Below, in pieces: positions 8,583 through 16,738 of a stretch of DNA of 64,000 nt. Position numbers and translations under genes: made by a program. Below the pieces are notes generated by a model that searched no databases, had not been told where the DNA came from, and worked only from the letters and a program-made list of their open reading frames with translations. Source of the stretch: Microlunatus sp. Gsoil 973 (GTDB lineage Bacteria > Actinomycetota > Actinomycetes > Propionibacteriales > Propionibacteriaceae); assembly GCF_009707365.1 (NCBI RefSeq), contig NZ_CP046122.1, positions 3,410,001-3,474,000 of the forward strand. Direction: 5' to 3'. How positions within the stretch are numbered: position 1 is the first letter of the stretch; the number at the start of each line of letters is the position of its first letter.

Positions 8583-9611
8583 ATGACCGCCATCGCCCCT
8601 CCGTTGCCGCGCCGAACGCTGGACGTGTTGCCCGGCGTGGTGCTCTGTGGGGTGATTGCCGCCGTCGCGGTGTTGATCGGCACGATGGTGCCCGTCCTGG
8701 GCAGTGCCGTGCCGGCGATCCTTCTCGGCGTCCTCATCAGGTTGGTGCGGCGCCCTGACCACACCCTCGTGCCGGGAGTCCGCTTCGCCGGCAAGACTCT
8801 GCTCCAGGTTGCGGTTGTGCTGCTGGGGAGCCAGTTGTCCATCGGCGAGGTCGCCGGCGTCGGCCTGAGCTCCCTGCCGGTCATGCTCGGCACGCTGGCC
8901 GGCTGTCTGTTGGGCGCCTGGTTGGTCGGCCGTGCACTCGGCGTGGTCGGCGATCTGCGCACCCTGATCGGCGTCGGCACCGGCGTCTGCGGCGCCTCCG
9001 CGATCGCCGCGGTATCGCCGGTGATCGTGGCCGCCGACGCAACGATCGCGTACGCCATCTCGACCGTGTTCGTCTTCAACATCGCCGCGGTGCTGACGTT
9101 CCCGCTGGTCGGCCACCTGCTCGGGTTGAGTCAACAGGCGTTCGGCCTGTTCGCCGGTACCGCGGTCAACGACACCTCGTCGGTGATCGCGGCGGCATCG
9201 GCGTACGGCCCGGAGGCGATGCGGCACGCCGTCGTCGTCAAGTTGGTCCGGTCGTTGATGATCATCCCGATCTGCCTGGCGCTCGGCGCATGGGTGAATC
9301 GGCGCACGCCTCCGGCGTCCGACGCCGGCTCGCGCAAGCGCCGCGTTCGGATCGTACGACTGGTGCCCGGCTTCCTGGTCGGCTTCCTGGTGATGGCTGT
9401 CGCCCGTTCGGTCGGCGTGGTCCCGACACCGATCGCGTACCGGCTGGCCCCGGTGGCGGCCTACCTCATCGCCGTTGCGATGGCGGGCATCGGCCTGTCG
9501 ACCGACCTGCCCGCGCTACGCCGCACCGGCCCACGACCGCTGCTGCTCGGCGGTGCGCTCTGGTTGATCGTCGGTGGGACCAGCCTCGGCATCCAGCACC
9601 TCGTCGGCTGA
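8583..9611 (+). CDS. YeiH/UPF0324-family putative sulfate exporter
   Basis: A 342-residue integral membrane protein with about 10 hydrophobic segments. The signature loops of the YeiH (UPF0324) family are visible: GKTLLQVAVVLLGSQLS, GVGTGVCGASAIAAVSPVI, and GLFAGTAVNDTSSVIAAAS. The family is predicted to export sulfate or sulfite-like anions from taurine or sulfonate breakdown; this is family knowledge and nothing here confirms the substrate. ATG 8583 is preferred because it removes a polar stretch that would precede the first helix. The gene starts 45 bp after the hairpin at 8505-8538. It is followed by a repeat-rich non-coding stretch. Confidence 0.87.
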   Translation: MTAIAPPLPRRTLDVLPGVVLCGVIAAVAVLIGTMVPVLGSAVPAILLGVLIRLVRRPDHTLVPGVRFAGKTLLQVAVVLLGSQLSIGEVAGVGLSSLPVMLGTLAGCLLGAWLVGRALGVVGDLRTLIGVGTGVCGASAIAAVSPVIVAADATIAYAISTVFVFNIAAVLTFPLVGHLLGLSQQAFGLFAGTAVNDTSSVIAAASAYGPEAMRHAVVVKLVRSLMIIPICLALGAWVNRRTPPASDAGSRKRRVRIVRLVPGFLVGFLVMAVARSVGVVPTPIAYRLAPVAAYLIAVAMAGIGLSTDLPALRRTGPRPLLLGGALWLIVGGTSLGIQHLVG

Positions 9612-9725
9612 GCCGGTGGCGCCGGCGAGTTCGGCATAGCGTCCGGGCCCGGGCGCGCAACTCGGACTCGGTTGCCCAGCTCGATGAGCCGTCCATGATC
9701 GAGACCACCTATCTCAACCTGGCCC
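9612..9725 (-). pseudogene. Possible decayed C-terminus of an ABC transporter ATPase
   Basis: On the minus strand three reading frames successively spell parts of a typical ABC exporter C-terminus: LDHGRLIELGN, then SELRAR in another frame, then GRYAELAGATGSA in the third. A working exporter normally ends as LDxGRxxExGxxxELLxxGGRYAxL in one frame. No upstream ABC motifs survive. This looks like a remnant with at least two frameshifts, but the match is short and could be chance in GC-rich DNA. Confidence 0.35.
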
Positions 9726-9821
9726 GGCCGAAGCCGATCGGACCGTCCCGGCGGGTTCGCGCCGGGCCTCTCCTGGGCTTCCCGCCCCAGTTGGCCGACA
9801 TCGCCACCCCTGCTCGGCGGC

Positions 9822-9898
9822 GCACCGGCTGCATCGGGTGCGCGGACAGGCGGCCGGTACGGGATCGAGCAAGTGGTGCGCCGTCGAGCAAGCGGTGC
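9822..9898 (+). repeat. CTGCA-centred 19-bp-phase repeat element, copy A
   Basis: GCACCGGCTGCATCGGGTGC at 9822-9841 is followed in 19-bp steps by a degenerate unit (about 9848-9860), GAGCAAGTGGTGC (9867-9879) and GAGCAAGCGGTGC (9886-9898). The same layout occurs at 54541-54598 and 55765-55860, with the palindrome edge and unit ends in identical 19-bp phase. The function is unknown. Confidence 0.75.
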
Positions 9899-9914
9899 GC
9901 CGCACGCGCCCCCT

Positions 9915-10113
9915 GTACGCAAGCTCAAAGTTTGACCCTCCGGCGCGTTCGGCGCCCGAAATCCCGCCACACCATCAACGTTTGACCTTCCGGGTCACCG
10001 CCGCCGACGGGGCCAACGGGCCGCCCGGCTCCGGTACGCAAGCTCAAAGTTTGACCCTCCGGCGCGTTCGGCGCCCGAAATCCCGCCACTGGGTCAACGT
10101 TTGACCTTCCGGC
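9915..10113 (+). repeat. Duplicated 56-bp repeat with TCAAAGTTTGA motif
   Basis: A 56-bp sequence starting GTACGCAAGCTCAAAG occurs identically at 9915-9970 and 10034-10089 (119-bp period). Each copy is followed by TCAACGTTTGACCTTCCGG after a 4-5 bp variable stretch. The core TCAA(A/C)GTTTGA therefore appears at 9925, 9975, 10044 and 10094, in pairs 50 bp apart. The same core, again with a 50-bp pair, recurs at 32971-33075. The rest of 9726-9914 and 10114-10170 shows no gene. Confidence 0.8.
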
Positions 10114-10170
10114 GGCCCCGCCGATTGGGGCGGGCGGGTGATCGCCCGAATGCCTGGGCGAGAGGCGGAT

Positions 10171-10623
10171 TCAGCGGCGAGCGCGCAGGGCCCGCAGTTG
10201 CAGATACGTGGGAGCGTACGGCTTGACGCGGAGTTTCATGCCGGCCTCGGCCGGCGTCCGGTTGCCCTTGCGCTCGTTGCACCGAGCGCAGGCGGAGACC
10301 AGATTGGTCCAGGTCGAGCCACCGCCCCGGGATCGGGGGATGACGTGGTCGACGGTCGTCGCCTTGCCGCCGCAGTAGGCGCACACCCGATCGCGGGCGT
10401 GGATCCCGACCTTGGTACACGGAGGCGTACCGCGATGCACCCACTTCATCACCACGTACCGAACCAGGCGGAGGACCCGAGGCATCGGGTACGGACCGAA
10501 CCGGGAGCCGTCGACCTCCTCCTCGACGACGGCGACCTGCCGGTACAGCATGCCGATGGCATGCCGCACGCTCACCCGCTGCAGCGGCTCGTAGCTCGCG
10601 TTCAGCACCAGCACGTCGGTCAT
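10171..10623 (-). CDS. HNH endonuclease family protein
   Basis: A 150-residue HNH protein. The metal/zinc framework is clear: CAYCGG, then TTVDHVIPRSRGG (the D-H of the HNH site), then CARCNERKG. A N-terminal segment MTDVLVLNASYEPLQRV is typical of the actinobacterial housekeeping HNH family, found as a stand-alone chromosomal gene and not a homing endonuclease. ATG 10623 is chosen because AGGAGG lies six bases upstream, and the longer in-frame extension has no family-like sequence. It is divergent from the glycosyltransferase fusion. The cellular role of this family is not established. Confidence 0.88.
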   Translation of the reverse strand: MTDVLVLNASYEPLQRVSVRHAIGMLYRQVAVVEEEVDGSRFGPYPMPRVLRLVRYVVMKWVHRGTPPCTKVGIHARDRVCAYCGGKATTVDHVIPRSRGGGSTWTNLVSACARCNERKGNRTPAEAGMKLRVKPYAPTYLQLRALRARR

Positions 10624-10822
10624 CCGCGCCTCCTGCGCAGATAGTAGACGCCTCAACCGCAAGAACCATCGAATAAACGGGCGCCGATCCGAAGATTCGC
10701 CCCGCGAATGTCGCCCAACCGACCTTCCGGGCGACTCGGCCGGGTTCCAGGGCCAGGAGACACGCTGAGGGCTCAGGCCGCCAATGTGAATCAGTGGCCA
10801 CGGTCCGGATACGGTTGTCCGC

Positions 10823-13327
10823 ATGACAGACCGGGGAACTCTTGTGCGCATCCCCGGGCCGTCGGAGGAAGCGCAGCCGGACGAGGCGCGGGCCGAGCAG
10901 ACCGAACCAGCACTCAGTCGGCGGGCAACGTTGCGGACCAGGTGGCAGACCAGCTGGCGGCCGGCGTTGCGGGCGAACTGGCTCTTCGTGGTGTTCCTCG
11001 GCATCGGCACCGTGCTGCGCGTGATCACGTGGCTGGCCTACCAGCCGGCGATGCTCTACATCGACAGCTTCCGCTATCTCATCATGTTGAGCGATCCGGC
11101 CGTCGACGGACTGGATCCGATCGGCTACACGATCGTCCTCTATCCGCTGATCTTCGTCGGCAAGTTCTTCGGCGCCGGGCTGGCCCTGACGGCCGCGGTC
11201 CAGCATCTCGTCGGGCTGGCGATCGCGGTCCTCATGTACCAGATCTGCCGGGGCCTCGGCGCTGCCCGCTGGCTCTCCGCGCTGATCACCACGCCGATCC
11301 TGATGGACGCCTACCAGCTGCAGATCGAGCAGAACATCATGGCCGAGATCTGGTCCGATGCCTTCCTGCTCGTCGCCGTCTGGTTGCTGATCGCATGGCG
11401 GCTGCGCCGGCCCGGCAGTCCCGGGAACGACGCCGACGCCGAGACAGGCTCCGGCAGGCACGCGCCCGGCGCGGGGCCGATGTGGCACCAGGCCGCCATC
11501 GCCGGAGCGCTCCTCGCGGCCAACGTGCCGATCCGGATCATCGGCATCGTCGCGGTGGTCCCCTTCGTGCTGTATCTGGTGTTCGTCGGTGCCCGCTGGC
11601 GCAACCGGCACTGGTGGCGGACCATGCTCACCCGGCTGACCGCCGGCCTGGCCGGGTTCGCGATCGTTCTCGGCGGCTACCTGGTCGTCTACCGGGTCGC
11701 GACCGGGCACTTCGGGCTGAGCGGCGCCACCGGCTCGGTGCTGTACGGCCGGGCTGCCACCATCGCCCACTGTGACGAACTTCCGCTGACCCGCTACCAA
11801 CGGATGGTCTGCCCGAAGGAGCCGCTCGGACAGCGTCTCGGCGTGGACGCGTACGCGCACAATCCGATGGAACGCCCGCCCGGGTTCCCGCCGGGCAAGT
11901 CGCTGCACAGCGTGCGGTCGGAGTTCGGCAAGGTGGTGCTGCGCCATCAGCCGCTGGATCTGATTGTCGCCGTCACGCGGGACTTCCTCAAGGGTTTCGA
12001 ATGGTCGAAGGTCGACCACCCCGGCGACACTCCGCTGAAGCGCTGGCAGTTCCAGATCGACTATCCGCGCTGGGAGGCCACCGACGCTGACAAGTGGACG
12101 CTCTACTTCGACGGCACGGTGCCGCACGTGATCACCCCGCTGACCACCTTCCTGCGCGGCTATCAGCTGCATCATGGCTACGTACCCGGCACGCTGCTCG
12201 GGATTGCCGGCCTGTTCGGCGTCGCGGGCGTGGTGCGCCGCCGTCGGGGCGGTGAGTCACTGCGGTCGGAGTCGCTGCTCACCGTGGGCATGGCCCTTGC
12301 GCTGCTCGGTGGCGCGGCCGGTTTCGAGTTCTCCTTCCGCTACCAGCTGCCGGGACTGGTCTTCCTGCCTCTGGCCGGCGCGATCGGATTCACAGCTTTG
12401 ATTTCACGAGAAAGGGGCCCGATGGAGGCCTACCCCGACGATGTCGACGCGATGGCGGTCCGAGGATTCGAGGATCGCTACGGTGACGTCGAATTCCCCG
12501 ATCTCGTTGTGGTCATTGCCGCCTACAACGAGGAACGCGGCATCGGCCGGGTGCTCGACCGGATGCCGACGACCTGCCCGACACCCGACGGCGGCAGCCT
12601 GACCATCGCCACCCTGGTGGTCGTCGACGGGTCGGTCGACAACACGGCCGAGATCGCCGACCAGCACGGGGCGTACGTCTGCGTCGCCCCGGTCAACCGC
12701 GGCCAGGGTGGTGCGCTGCGATTGGGCTACCACCTGGCCGCCGAGCACGGCGCGACCTACGTCGTCACCACCGACGCCGACGGACAGTACGAGATCGACG
12801 AGTTGCCGCAGTTGATTGAGCCGATCCTCACCGATCGAGCCGACTTCAGCACCGGTTCGCGTCGGCTCGGGACCGGGGAGTACGACAGCAACGTCCGCTG
12901 GGTCGGCGTGCGGGTCTTCGCCGCACTGGCGTCCATCCTGACCCGTACGAAGATCACCGACACCTCCTTCGGGTTCCGGGCGATGCGGGCCGAGGTGGCG
13001 CAAGGCGCGGTGCTCACCGAACCCCAGTACCAGGCCTCGGAACTGCTGCTGGGCGTGATGGCCCGCGGTGCCCGGATGGTCGAGGTGCCGTTGACCATGC
13101 GGCTACGCAACAACGGCGCGTCCAAGAAGGGCGGCAGCATCACCTACGGCGCCAACTACGCCAGGGTCATGCTGACCACCTGGGCGCGGGAATGGGTCGG
13201 CAGCAGCGAGAACCGCCGGCTGCGGAAACTGGCCAGGACCGACCGTCAGCAGTGGACCGACCGTCAGCGGTGGCGGAAGACCAGCCGGTCCAGCAACGTG
13301 AACTTGAAGAAGAACACCACGCCGTAG
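10823..13327 (+). CDS. GT-C membrane glycosyltransferase fused to GtrB-like (DPM1-like) GT2
   Basis: An 834-residue two-part protein. Residues ~50-530 are multi-helical with a large outside loop, as in GT-C polyprenyl-phosphate-sugar-dependent transferases. Residues ~555-800 are a GT2 domain like GtrB/dolichyl-phosphate-mannose synthase: VVIAAYNEERGIGRVLDRM (~563) and the metal-binding DADGQYEIDEL (~651). The GT2 would charge polyprenyl phosphate with a sugar inside, and the GT-C part would transfer it outside. GtrA, the flippase-like third member, overlaps the 3' end on the other strand by 64 bp. Inside the ORF, AAAGGGG (12411-12417) precedes ATG 12422 exactly at the domain boundary, so a separate GT2 product may also be made. 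No strong ribosome-binding site is seen before 10823. Confidence 0.85.
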   Translation: MTDRGTLVRIPGPSEEAQPDEARAEQTEPALSRRATLRTRWQTSWRPALRANWLFVVFLGIGTVLRVITWLAYQPAMLYIDSFRYLIMLSDPAVDGLDPIGYTIVLYPLIFVGKFFGAGLALTAAVQHLVGLAIAVLMYQICRGLGAARWLSALITTPILMDAYQLQIEQNIMAEIWSDAFLLVAVWLLIAWRLRRPGSPGNDADAETGSGRHAPGAGPMWHQAAIAGALLAANVPIRIIGIVAVVPFVLYLVFVGARWRNRHWWRTMLTRLTAGLAGFAIVLGGYLVVYRVATGHFGLSGATGSVLYGRAATIAHCDELPLTRYQRMVCPKEPLGQRLGVDAYAHNPMERPPGFPPGKSLHSVRSEFGKVVLRHQPLDLIVAVTRDFLKGFEWSKVDHPGDTPLKRWQFQIDYPRWEATDADKWTLYFDGTVPHVITPLTTFLRGYQLHHGYVPGTLLGIAGLFGVAGVVRRRRGGESLRSESLLTVGMALALLGGAAGFEFSFRYQLPGLVFLPLAGAIGFTALISRERGPMEAYPDDVDAMAVRGFEDRYGDVEFPDLVVVIAAYNEERGIGRVLDRMPTTCPTPDGGSLTIATLVVVDGSVDNTAEIADQHGAYVCVAPVNRGQGGALRLGYHLAAEHGATYVVTTDADGQYEIDELPQLIEPILTDRADFSTGSRRLGTGEYDSNVRWVGVRVFAALASILTRTKITDTSFGFRAMRAEVAQGAVLTEPQYQASELLLGVMARGARMVEVPLTMRLRNNGASKKGGSITYGANYARVMLTTWAREWVGSSENRRLRKLARTDRQQWTDRQRWRKTSRSSNVNLKKNTTP
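12411..12424 (+). promoter_or_regulatory. Internal ribosome-binding site and ATG at domain junction
   Basis: AAAGGGG at 12411-12417 lies four bases before an in-frame ATG at 12422 (codon 534 of the fusion). The site falls between the last GT-C helix and the GT2 domain. It suggests a free GT2 protein of about 300 residues in addition to the fusion, or a former gene boundary whose stop codon has been lost. Confidence 0.5.
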
Positions 13328-13761
13328 CTGGCGATGTTGGCGGCTTCCAGCACGATCGTCCGGCCGGCTGTGCTGAGCTGCATCGGCCGGATCACGTGGT
13401 CGGTGAGAGTCGCGACACCGATCGACAGCATGCCGCTGGCGGCAATCACCGCGATGTACGGCAACATCTCGCGGATCGGATGCGGCCGGTTCGTCCGGCC
13501 CCAGGTGATCCGGCGGCCGACGAAGTAGTTGAAGCTCGCGCCGACGAACCAGGCGATCGAACTGGCGAGGGTGGCCGAGGAGTGCGCGGCTGCCAGCAGT
13601 CCGATGTAGGTGCCGTGGGACAACACGGTCGCCACCACAGAGGTCGCCCCGGCCCGGACGAACCGGTTGATGACCCCGGGTCTGGCGACCGGTTCGGCGG
13701 TGTCCGCGGTCGCCACAGAGGCCCCGGGGGCCGGCTCGGTGGCGTCAGTAGAGGCAGACAC
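13264..13761 (-). CDS. GtrA-like small membrane protein
   Basis: A 165-residue GtrA-family protein with four predicted helices after a ~28-residue polar tail. Family hallmarks are RFVRAGATSVVATVLSHGTY near the first helix, SIAWFVGASFNYFVGRRITW, and the C-terminal FKFTLLDRLVF. GtrA proteins are proposed to move polyprenyl-phosphate sugars across the membrane for an outward-facing glycosyltransferase. It overlaps the 3' end of the convergent GT-C/GT2 fusion, so the three functions of a Gtr set lie together although on opposite strands. It is 72 bp downstream of the M20 peptidase gene on the same strand. Confidence 0.88.
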   Translation of the reverse strand: MSASTDATEPAPGASVATADTAEPVARPGVINRFVRAGATSVVATVLSHGTYIGLLAAAHSSATLASSIAWFVGASFNYFVGRRITWGRTNRPHPIREMLPYIAVIAASGMLSIGVATLTDHVIRPMQLSTAGRTIVLEAANIASYGVVFFFKFTLLDRLVFRHR

Positions 13762-13833
13762 AGTCTCAAATGTCTACCCGGTCAGATCGCCGACAAGCAA
13801 ATCGCCGCGCCGGGTCACTCAGATCCGGGTCTG

Positions 13834-15195
13834 TCAGCCAGGTCCCAGAACAGTCCGGTCATCAGCTGCAGCGCCCTGCCGGGCCAGGCTGCCGAGCAGG
13901 TGTTCGTCGGCAGCGTGCTGGCCACAGGCCGGGTAGGAGTGCGGCACCCAGATGGTCGGCAGTCCGAGGGTGCGGGCGAACGCCGCGTTGGGCAGGGTGC
14001 CGCCGAGATTGGGCAGCCGGACCGGGGCGACACCAGCGGACCGTTGAATGGAGTCTGCGACCCAGTCGACCAGCGGATGATGCGGATCCGGCCGGGTCGC
14101 CCGGACCCGGTGCCCGACCGTCAGCCCGACATCGGTGAACCCGTTCGCGTCCAGGTGCCGGCGCAGGATCTCTTCGATGTGGTCCTCGTCGGTGCCGACC
14201 ACGAACCGCAGCTGGCAGTGGGCGGTCGCGCTCGCCGGGATGGCGTTGACCGGCGCCTCCGGACTCCCGGCGGTGAACGCGAGGACCTCCAGAGTGTTCC
14301 AGGCATAGAGCCGCTCGGCGGGTGTCAGACCCGGCTCGCCCCAGTTCGGATCGACCGCCGGCCCGTCGCCGGGATCGACGGTCACCCCGTCCAAGGCCGA
14401 CCGGACCGATTCCTCGATGGTCGGCGGGCGCAGTCCGTCGATCCTCAACACACCGTTCGCGTCCACCAGGCTGGCCACCGCGTTGGCGATCCGGGTTCCG
14501 GGGTTGGCGATCAACCCGCCCCAGTTGCCCGAGTGATAGCCGTTGCCGTACGGCGACAGGTGCAGCGAGAAGTTGATCACCCCGCGGGAGCCCAGGAAGA
14601 CCGTCGGCAGGTCGGCGGCGACCCGGCACCCGTCGGATCCGATCAGCAGGTCGGCGCCGAGCTCGTCGGCCAGCTCCGCACAGACCTCCTCCAGCCCGGG
14701 GGATCCGGTCTCCTCACCCATGTCGAGGATGATCTTGAGGTTGAAACCGAGCCGGCCGCGGACCGCAAGTACCTGCTCCAGGGCGGCGAAGTTGATCGTG
14801 TGCTGGCCCTTGTTGTCCGCGGTACCACGCCCGTACCACCGGTCGCCGTCGACGACCATCCGGAACGGTTCGAGATCGGAACGCCACAACTCGGGATGTC
14901 CGAGGACCACGTCGCCGTGACCGTAGACGAGCACCGTCGGACCAGCCGGGTCCTCCTGCCGTTCGGCGATCAGGAACGGGCTCCAAGACTGCACCGGATT
15001 GTCCACGATGCGTGACCGGCAACCCAGGCGTTGCAGTTGCGGGATGATCTCCTGCCCGAGGTAGGCCAGCTGCAGATCGAGGCTCGACGGGTCGGCGCTC
15101 TCGGTGGGGATTCTGACCCGCCGACCAAGATCATCCGCAAACCCGCCGGTGTCGAAATAGCGGGTTGCGGCCTCGATTGCCGTCTCTCGGGTCAC
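13834..15195 (-). CDS. M20-family metallopeptidase (dipeptidase/deacylase type)
   Basis: A 453-residue zinc amidohydrolase of the M20 family, which cleaves dipeptides or N-acyl amino acids. Visible are the first metal motif VYGHGDVVLG (His and catalytic Asp), the bridging GRGTADNKGQHT (metal Asp), the catalytic/metal pair EETGSPGLEEV, and a late metal His in TIWVPHSYPACGQHAADEH. The dimerisation lid domain lies between about residues 215 and 340. GTG 15195 follows GGGAGG. It is divergent from the class III transaminase, and a joint amino-acid or peptide catabolic role is plausible but only inferred. Confidence 0.9.
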   Translation of the reverse strand: MTRETAIEAATRYFDTGGFADDLGRRVRIPTESADPSSLDLQLAYLGQEIIPQLQRLGCRSRIVDNPVQSWSPFLIAERQEDPAGPTVLVYGHGDVVLGHPELWRSDLEPFRMVVDGDRWYGRGTADNKGQHTINFAALEQVLAVRGRLGFNLKIILDMGEETGSPGLEEVCAELADELGADLLIGSDGCRVAADLPTVFLGSRGVINFSLHLSPYGNGYHSGNWGGLIANPGTRIANAVASLVDANGVLRIDGLRPPTIEESVRSALDGVTVDPGDGPAVDPNWGEPGLTPAERLYAWNTLEVLAFTAGSPEAPVNAIPASATAHCQLRFVVGTDEDHIEEILRRHLDANGFTDVGLTVGHRVRATRPDPHHPLVDWVADSIQRSAGVAPVRLPNLGGTLPNAAFARTLGLPTIWVPHSYPACGQHAADEHLLGSLARQGAAADDRTVLGPG

Positions 15196-15329
15196 GGTCC
15201 TCCCTCAGCCCCTCGGGTGCGGGGTTGTCCGGCACCCTATCCGGCCCGGTTCGTCACGGCCACCCGGTGGACGGCCGGACAGCGCGGGGCGGATGATGGT
15301 TGGCGTACACCGTGCTACCCGGAGGCGAC

Positions 15330-16715
15330 ATGACCCATCAGACCCCTGAGGAGATCCGCGCACTGGCCAGGAGGAACCTGGTACCGCACTTCACCCGGGC
15401 CGAGGCCTGGCGATCACCCGAGCTTCCGGTAATCGACCACGGCGAGGGCTGCTATGTCTACGACGACAGCGGCCGACGCTATCTCGACGGGCTGTCGGGA
15501 CTGTTCTGCGTCAACATCGGGCACGGCCGGACCGACATCGTTGCCGCCGCCATGAAGCAGATGGAGAAGCTGGCCTATTGGCCGAACTGGGGCGCTGCGC
15601 ATCCGTCGGTGATCGAGGCCGCGGCCAAGATCGCCGAACTCACGCCCGGTGATCTTGATCGGATCTTCTTCACCAACTCCGGTTCCGAGGCCGTCGAGTC
15701 GGCGTTGAAGTTCGCCCGCCAGTATCACCGCAGCCAGGGACAGCCGGAGCGGACAGTGATCATTGCCCGGGATTTCGCCTACCACGGCGTCACGATGGGT
15801 GCCCTGGCGTTGACCGGAATCCCTTGGTACAAAGAACCGTTCGAGCCGGTGATGCCCGACGTCCGGCACTTCCCCAACACCTTCGGCGAGGTGGTCCCCG
15901 CCGGTGGCAGTGCCGCCGACCTGCCGTCGATCACCAAGCTGAGGTCGATCATCGACGAGGTCGGTGGGGACAAGGTTGCGGCGATCTTCGCCGAACCGGT
16001 GCAGAACTCCCGCGGCGCGCTGGTGCCGCCGGACGGCTACTGGCAGGAACTGCGGAAGATCTGCGACGACAACGGAATCCTGCTGGTCGCGGACGAGGTG
16101 ATCTGCGGTTTCGGTCGGCTCGGCGAGTGGTTCGGCACAGGACGCTTCGGCGTCGTACCGGATGTGATCACCTTCGCCAAGGCCGCAACGTCGGGCTATG
16201 CCCCGTTGGGTGGCATGGCGATCCGGACGCCGCTCGTCGAGCGGCTGTGGGATTCACCGGACGGCGGGTCGTTCTTCCACGGCAGCACGTGGGGCGGCCA
16301 TCCGGTCGCCACGGCTGCGGCGATCGCGAACATCGACGCCATGATCGAGATGAACGCTGTCGGCAACGCCCGGTCCCTGGAAGATCATTTCCGGTCCGGA
16401 CTCGACGGGTTGATCGCAAGCCACCCGACGCTGTCCGAGGTCCGCGGCACCGGCTACTTCTATGCGCTGGAGTTCGTTGCGGATCGGGAGTCCGGCACCG
16501 CACTGACGACCACACAGGCACAACAACTGGTCCGCACGGTGATGCCGGCCGCGATGCGCGAATCCGGGCTGCTCACCCGGCCGGACGATCGCGGTGCGAC
16601 GATGTTGATCTTGTCTCCGCCGCTGATCGCCGACGCCGCCGTACTCGACGAACTGATCGGCCACGTGGACCACGTGCTCGCCGCCGTCGACGCCCACGTC
16701 GCCGGCACCGCCTGA
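15330..16715 (+). CDS. Class III PLP-dependent aminotransferase (omega-amino acid type)
   Basis: A 461-residue aminotransferase that moves amino groups from an amine or omega-amino acid to a keto acid, usually pyruvate or 2-oxoglutarate. It shows the cofactor phosphate loop FTNSGSEAVESALK, the Asp that binds the pyridine nitrogen in LVADEVICGFGRLG, and the PLP lysine in ITFAKAATSGYAPLGG (~residue 283). ATG 15330 is chosen because GGAGG lies five bases upstream; an in-frame start at 15300 has none. It is divergent from the M20 peptidase and convergent with the amidase, a grouping that suggests nitrogen-compound catabolism. Confidence 0.92.
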   Translation: MTHQTPEEIRALARRNLVPHFTRAEAWRSPELPVIDHGEGCYVYDDSGRRYLDGLSGLFCVNIGHGRTDIVAAAMKQMEKLAYWPNWGAAHPSVIEAAAKIAELTPGDLDRIFFTNSGSEAVESALKFARQYHRSQGQPERTVIIARDFAYHGVTMGALALTGIPWYKEPFEPVMPDVRHFPNTFGEVVPAGGSAADLPSITKLRSIIDEVGGDKVAAIFAEPVQNSRGALVPPDGYWQELRKICDDNGILLVADEVICGFGRLGEWFGTGRFGVVPDVITFAKAATSGYAPLGGMAIRTPLVERLWDSPDGGSFFHGSTWGGHPVATAAAIANIDAMIEMNAVGNARSLEDHFRSGLDGLIASHPTLSEVRGTGYFYALEFVADRESGTALTTTQAQQLVRTVMPAAMRESGLLTRPDDRGATMLILSPPLIADAAVLDELIGHVDHVLAAVDAHVAGTA

Positions 16716-16738
16716 ACCCGCGCTTCCCTTCCACCCCG

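Noticed and set aside
10094-12175. Long minus-strand open frame (693 codons) opposite the GT-C/GT2 gene
   Set aside because: It is low-complexity Arg/Gly/Asp/His-rich with no family resemblance and covers a well-supported coding gene and the HNH gene; a typical shadow frame of GC-rich DNA.
13192-15015. Long plus-strand open frame opposite GtrA and the M20 peptidase
   Set aside because: No motif, no ribosome-binding site, and the opposite strand has two clear families with catalytic residues.
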